Source: Alistipes sp. (GTDB taxonomy: Bacteria; Bacteroidota; Bacteroidia; Bacteroidales; Rikenellaceae). From it: 16,407 nucleotides of DNA. The translations under genes and the position numbers were made by a program. Shown here piece by piece: positions 15,057-16,407 of this stretch. The stretch spans positions 1 through 16,407 of the forward strand of contig JAFYRB010000024.1 in assembly GCA_017559615.1 (NCBI GenBank), given 5' to 3'. A model generated the notes under the pieces. It searched no databases and was not told the DNA's origin. It saw only the letters and a program-made list of their open reading frames with translations. Position 1 is the stretch's first letter, and each line of letters opens with the position of its first letter.

Positions 15057-15095
15057 AGGGTGTTCGCCAATGGTTGGTGAACACCCTCTCTTTTT
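15057..15095. terminator. bidirectional terminator, response regulator and lipoprotein genes
   Basis: Bases 15057-15069 pair with 15075-15087 over 13 positions (one G-U), closing a 5-nt loop; the outer nine pairs are AGGGTGTTC with GAACACCCT. On the + strand CTC and five T's follow; on the - strand the opposite side gives a TTATTTTTTAGG run. It lies between converging genes and its T tract overlaps the lipoprotein stop codon (15094-15096 on the - strand). The 68 bases between the response regulator stop and the stem show nothing else I can identify. Confidence 0.88.
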
Positions 15096-15555
15096 ACTCC
15101 TTCCACATAAGAATCGAAGACTTTATCTTGCCCGCCTCATCGTAGATGATATAGCCCTTATCATCGACCTCATAGAGCTGAATCCAATAGACATCCTCGT
15201 TGTTAACCTGAAAGTTACCTTTCGGAACAAGGATGCCGCCATAACGCTGCCCATCCTCAAATACTACGTTTACCAAGGCGTCAATCTCCGTAGTTTCGGG
15301 GGTGAAGGTGTAGGTAAACGCACGACGCGATACCTCCTCTTCGCGCAGAGAGTTGCTAAAGCCCACCATCTCGCCCGTAGTCTCGGCATAGTGGATGTCG
15401 TAGTAAATCTGACTCTTTGTGTCGACACTATACCAAAGAGTGTTGGCAATAGTATCCAATGTTGGGTACTCTGGTCGCTCCTTCTCTTCGGGAATGTTAC
15501 AAGAGTTAAGAGCGACAATCGCCGCAATGCTTATAAGATATTTCAATAGTTTCAT
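15094..15555 (-). CDS. small lipoprotein of unknown function
   Basis: A 153-residue protein I do not recognise. It begins with a lipoprotein signal (MKLLKYLISIAAIVALNSC), with the lipobox LNSC and lipidated Cys19. The mature N terminus CNIPEEKERPE has Asn at +2 and an acidic cluster shortly after the Cys. In Bacteroidota such acidic patches can act as a surface export signal, so an outer-membrane lipoprotein, possibly surface-exposed, is a reasonable inference. The rest alternates hydrophobic and polar residues (ANTLWYSVDTKSQIYYDIHY, FTYTFTPETTEIDALVNVVF), suggesting a beta-rich lipocalin-like fold. There are no further cysteines and no catalytic motif that I can see. It is a single gene converging on the response regulator and divergent from rpsA, with a -7-like box 44 nt upstream on its own strand. 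Confidence 0.82.
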   Translation of the reverse strand: MKLLKYLISIAAIVALNSCNIPEEKERPEYPTLDTIANTLWYSVDTKSQIYYDIHYAETTGEMVGFSNSLREEEVSRRAFTYTFTPETTEIDALVNVVFEDGQRYGGILVPKGNFQVNNEDVYWIQLYEVDDKGYIIYDEAGKIKSSILMWKE

Positions 15556-15599
15556 ACTAGGTTATAAATAATGTTTATCCGTTAATAGCAATCTTTGGG

Positions 15600-15607
15600 C
15601 AAAGATA
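15600..15607 (-). promoter_or_regulatory. -7 box for the lipoprotein gene
   Basis: On the - strand, TATCTTTG (15607 to 15600) matches TAnnTTTG exactly, 44 nt upstream of the lipoprotein ATG. No convincing -33 TTTG lies at the right distance, so activity may be low or activator-dependent. Confidence 0.5.
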
Positions 15608-15668
15608 GAGAAATTTCTGGGAAATATGGTGTTAAGGGTGATGTTTTTTAGAAAATTATGGGCGAGGT

Positions 15669-15701
15669 GTTGTGCGGTTTAAGAAATTATACTTACCTTT
15701 G
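15669..15701 (+). promoter_or_regulatory. rpsA promoter
   Basis: TACCTTTG at 15694-15701 matches TAnnTTTG exactly, with a -33 GTTG at 15669-15672 and a 21-nt spacer. Transcription starting near 15707 would give a leader of about 75 nt that is AT-rich and lacks a Shine-Dalgarno sequence. A 5-bp hairpin (GCGAT at 15752-15756 with ATCGC at 15760-15764) lies 17 nt before the ATG. Confidence 0.7.
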
Positions 15702-15781
15702 CGGGCCTTTTATTATAAGAGGTACTAATTTTTTTATTAACCATTTAACGAGCGATTGTATCGCAAACAAATTTTTCCATT

Positions 15782-16407
15782 ATGGAGCAGAACAAAATTG
15801 TAGCTAACGACAATTTCGATTGGACAGCATTTGAGCAGGATCTTGGTGTATACGACCAGTCGAAGGAGGCTATCGAGGCAGCTTATGGCGCAACTATGTC
15901 TAACGTAGCAGTAGGCGAGGTTGTTGAGGGTACTGTAACAGAGATCAACAAGCGCGAGGTTACTGTTAACATCGGTTACAAGTCAGAGGGTCTCATCCCT
16001 GCAACAGAGTTCCGTTACAACCCAGACCTCACAGTAGGTGACAAGGTTGAGGTTTACGTAGAGTCTGTAGAGGATAAGGGTGGCCAGTTGGCTCTTTCAC
16101 ACAAGAAGGCTCGTCAGCTTAAGAGCTGGGACCGTGTTAACGAGGCTTTGGCTAACGACGAGATCATCAAGGGTTATGTTAAGTGTCGCACTAAGGGCGG
16201 TATGATTGTCGACGTATTCGGCATCGAGGCATTCTTGCCAGGCTCACAGATCGACGTTAAGCCTATCCGCGACTACGATGTATACGTAGACAAGACTATG
16301 GAGTTCAAGGTTGTTAAGATCAACCAGGAGTTCCGCAACGTTGTTGTATCTCACAAGGCTCTTATCGAGGCAGAGCTCGAGGCTCAGAAGCAGATCATTA
16401 TGTCTAA
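15782..16407 (+). CDS. rpsA: 30S ribosomal protein S1, 3' end outside the window
   Basis: The first 208 residues of ribosomal protein S1, which binds mRNA on the 30S subunit through repeated S1 (OB-fold) domains. The frame is open to the window end. The first S1 repeat starts near residue 42 (VGEVVEGTVTEINKREVTVNIGYKSEGLIPATEF), and the second near residue 125 (DEIIKGYVKCRTKGGMIVDVFGIEAFLPGSQID). The DVKPIRDYDVYVDKTMEFKVVKIN stretch that follows is typical of S1. Codon choice is strongly biased (GTT/GTA, AAG, GAG, AAC), as expected of a highly expressed gene. The complete protein in this phylum is about 600 residues, so about two thirds is missing. The start ATG is the first in frame after an AT-rich leader, with a promoter 80 nt upstream. 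Confidence 0.95.
   Translation, partial: MEQNKIVANDNFDWTAFEQDLGVYDQSKEAIEAAYGATMSNVAVGEVVEGTVTEINKREVTVNIGYKSEGLIPATEFRYNPDLTVGDKVEVYVESVEDKGGQLALSHKKARQLKSWDRVNEALANDEIIKGYVKCRTKGGMIVDVFGIEAFLPGSQIDVKPIRDYDVYVDKTMEFKVVKINQEFRNVVVSHKALIEAELEAQKQIIMS

Noticed and set aside
15070..15549. Open frame of 159 codons on the + strand opposite the lipoprotein gene
   Set aside because: It starts within the terminator stem-loop region and is antisense to a gene with a signal peptide, lipobox and -7 box. Its product resembles no protein I know.
1..16407. Mobile element, phage, defence system, CRISPR array or tRNA gene
   Set aside because: I found no transposase, integrase, terminal inverted repeats with target duplications, regular spaced repeats or tRNA-like cloverleaf in the short intergenic spaces.

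Overview
The window is chromosomal core genome of a member of Bacteroidota, most likely order Bacteroidales. A Rikenellaceae/Alistipes-like source fits the GAG/AAG/TCG-rich codon use and the gene content, but the genus is an inference. The phylum call rests on four promoter-like sites matching the Bacteroidota -33 TTTG-like / -7 TAnnTTTG consensus (plus one -7 box alone), the near absence of Shine-Dalgarno sequences before start codons, and protein matches I recognise by eye (C69 dipeptidase, MreBCD-MrdA-RodA order, S1 start). I see no insertion sequence, phage gene, CRISPR array, tRNA or rRNA. No gene-free stretch exceeds 250 bases.

Layout, left to right. (1) 1-3349, + strand: the 3' part of a C69 dipeptidase gene, then lpd (dihydrolipoamide dehydrogenase) and truA (tRNA pseudouridine synthase). 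A long imperfect palindrome lies between lpd and truA, and an intrinsic terminator follows truA. (2) 3385-5393: a stand-alone transcription unit with its own promoter and terminator. It encodes a 620-residue protein joining a divergent protein-kinase-like domain to a classical AAA ATPase. This is the least ordinary gene here. (3) 5415-6419, - strand: gpsA, converging on the kinase-AAA gene and sharing a strong terminator with it. (4) 6437-6668: a divergent promoter region for gpsA and mreB. The mreB leader is about 170 nt and contains a terminator-like hairpin with a T6 tract.

(5) 6669-14988, + strand: an apparent long operon mreB-mreC-mreD-mrdA-rodA-surE-histidine kinase-response regulator. 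The first five genes form the elongation (Rod) machinery: MreB filaments, the MreC/MreD membrane link, and the PBP2-RodA transpeptidase/glycosyltransferase pair. From mreC to the response regulator the gaps are 42 nt or less, and the last two genes overlap by 20 nt, so the NarL-type two-component pair may be co-transcribed with the cell-shape genes. (6) 15057-15555: a bidirectional terminator and a convergent - strand gene for a small lipoprotein. (7) 15669-16407: promoter and 5' part of rpsA (ribosomal protein S1), cut by the window end.

Most of the window is conserved housekeeping. The points worth following are the kinase-AAA fusion with altered kinase motifs, the mreB leader hairpin, the extra membrane segment in RodA, the two-component system attached to the rod operon, and the palindrome before truA.
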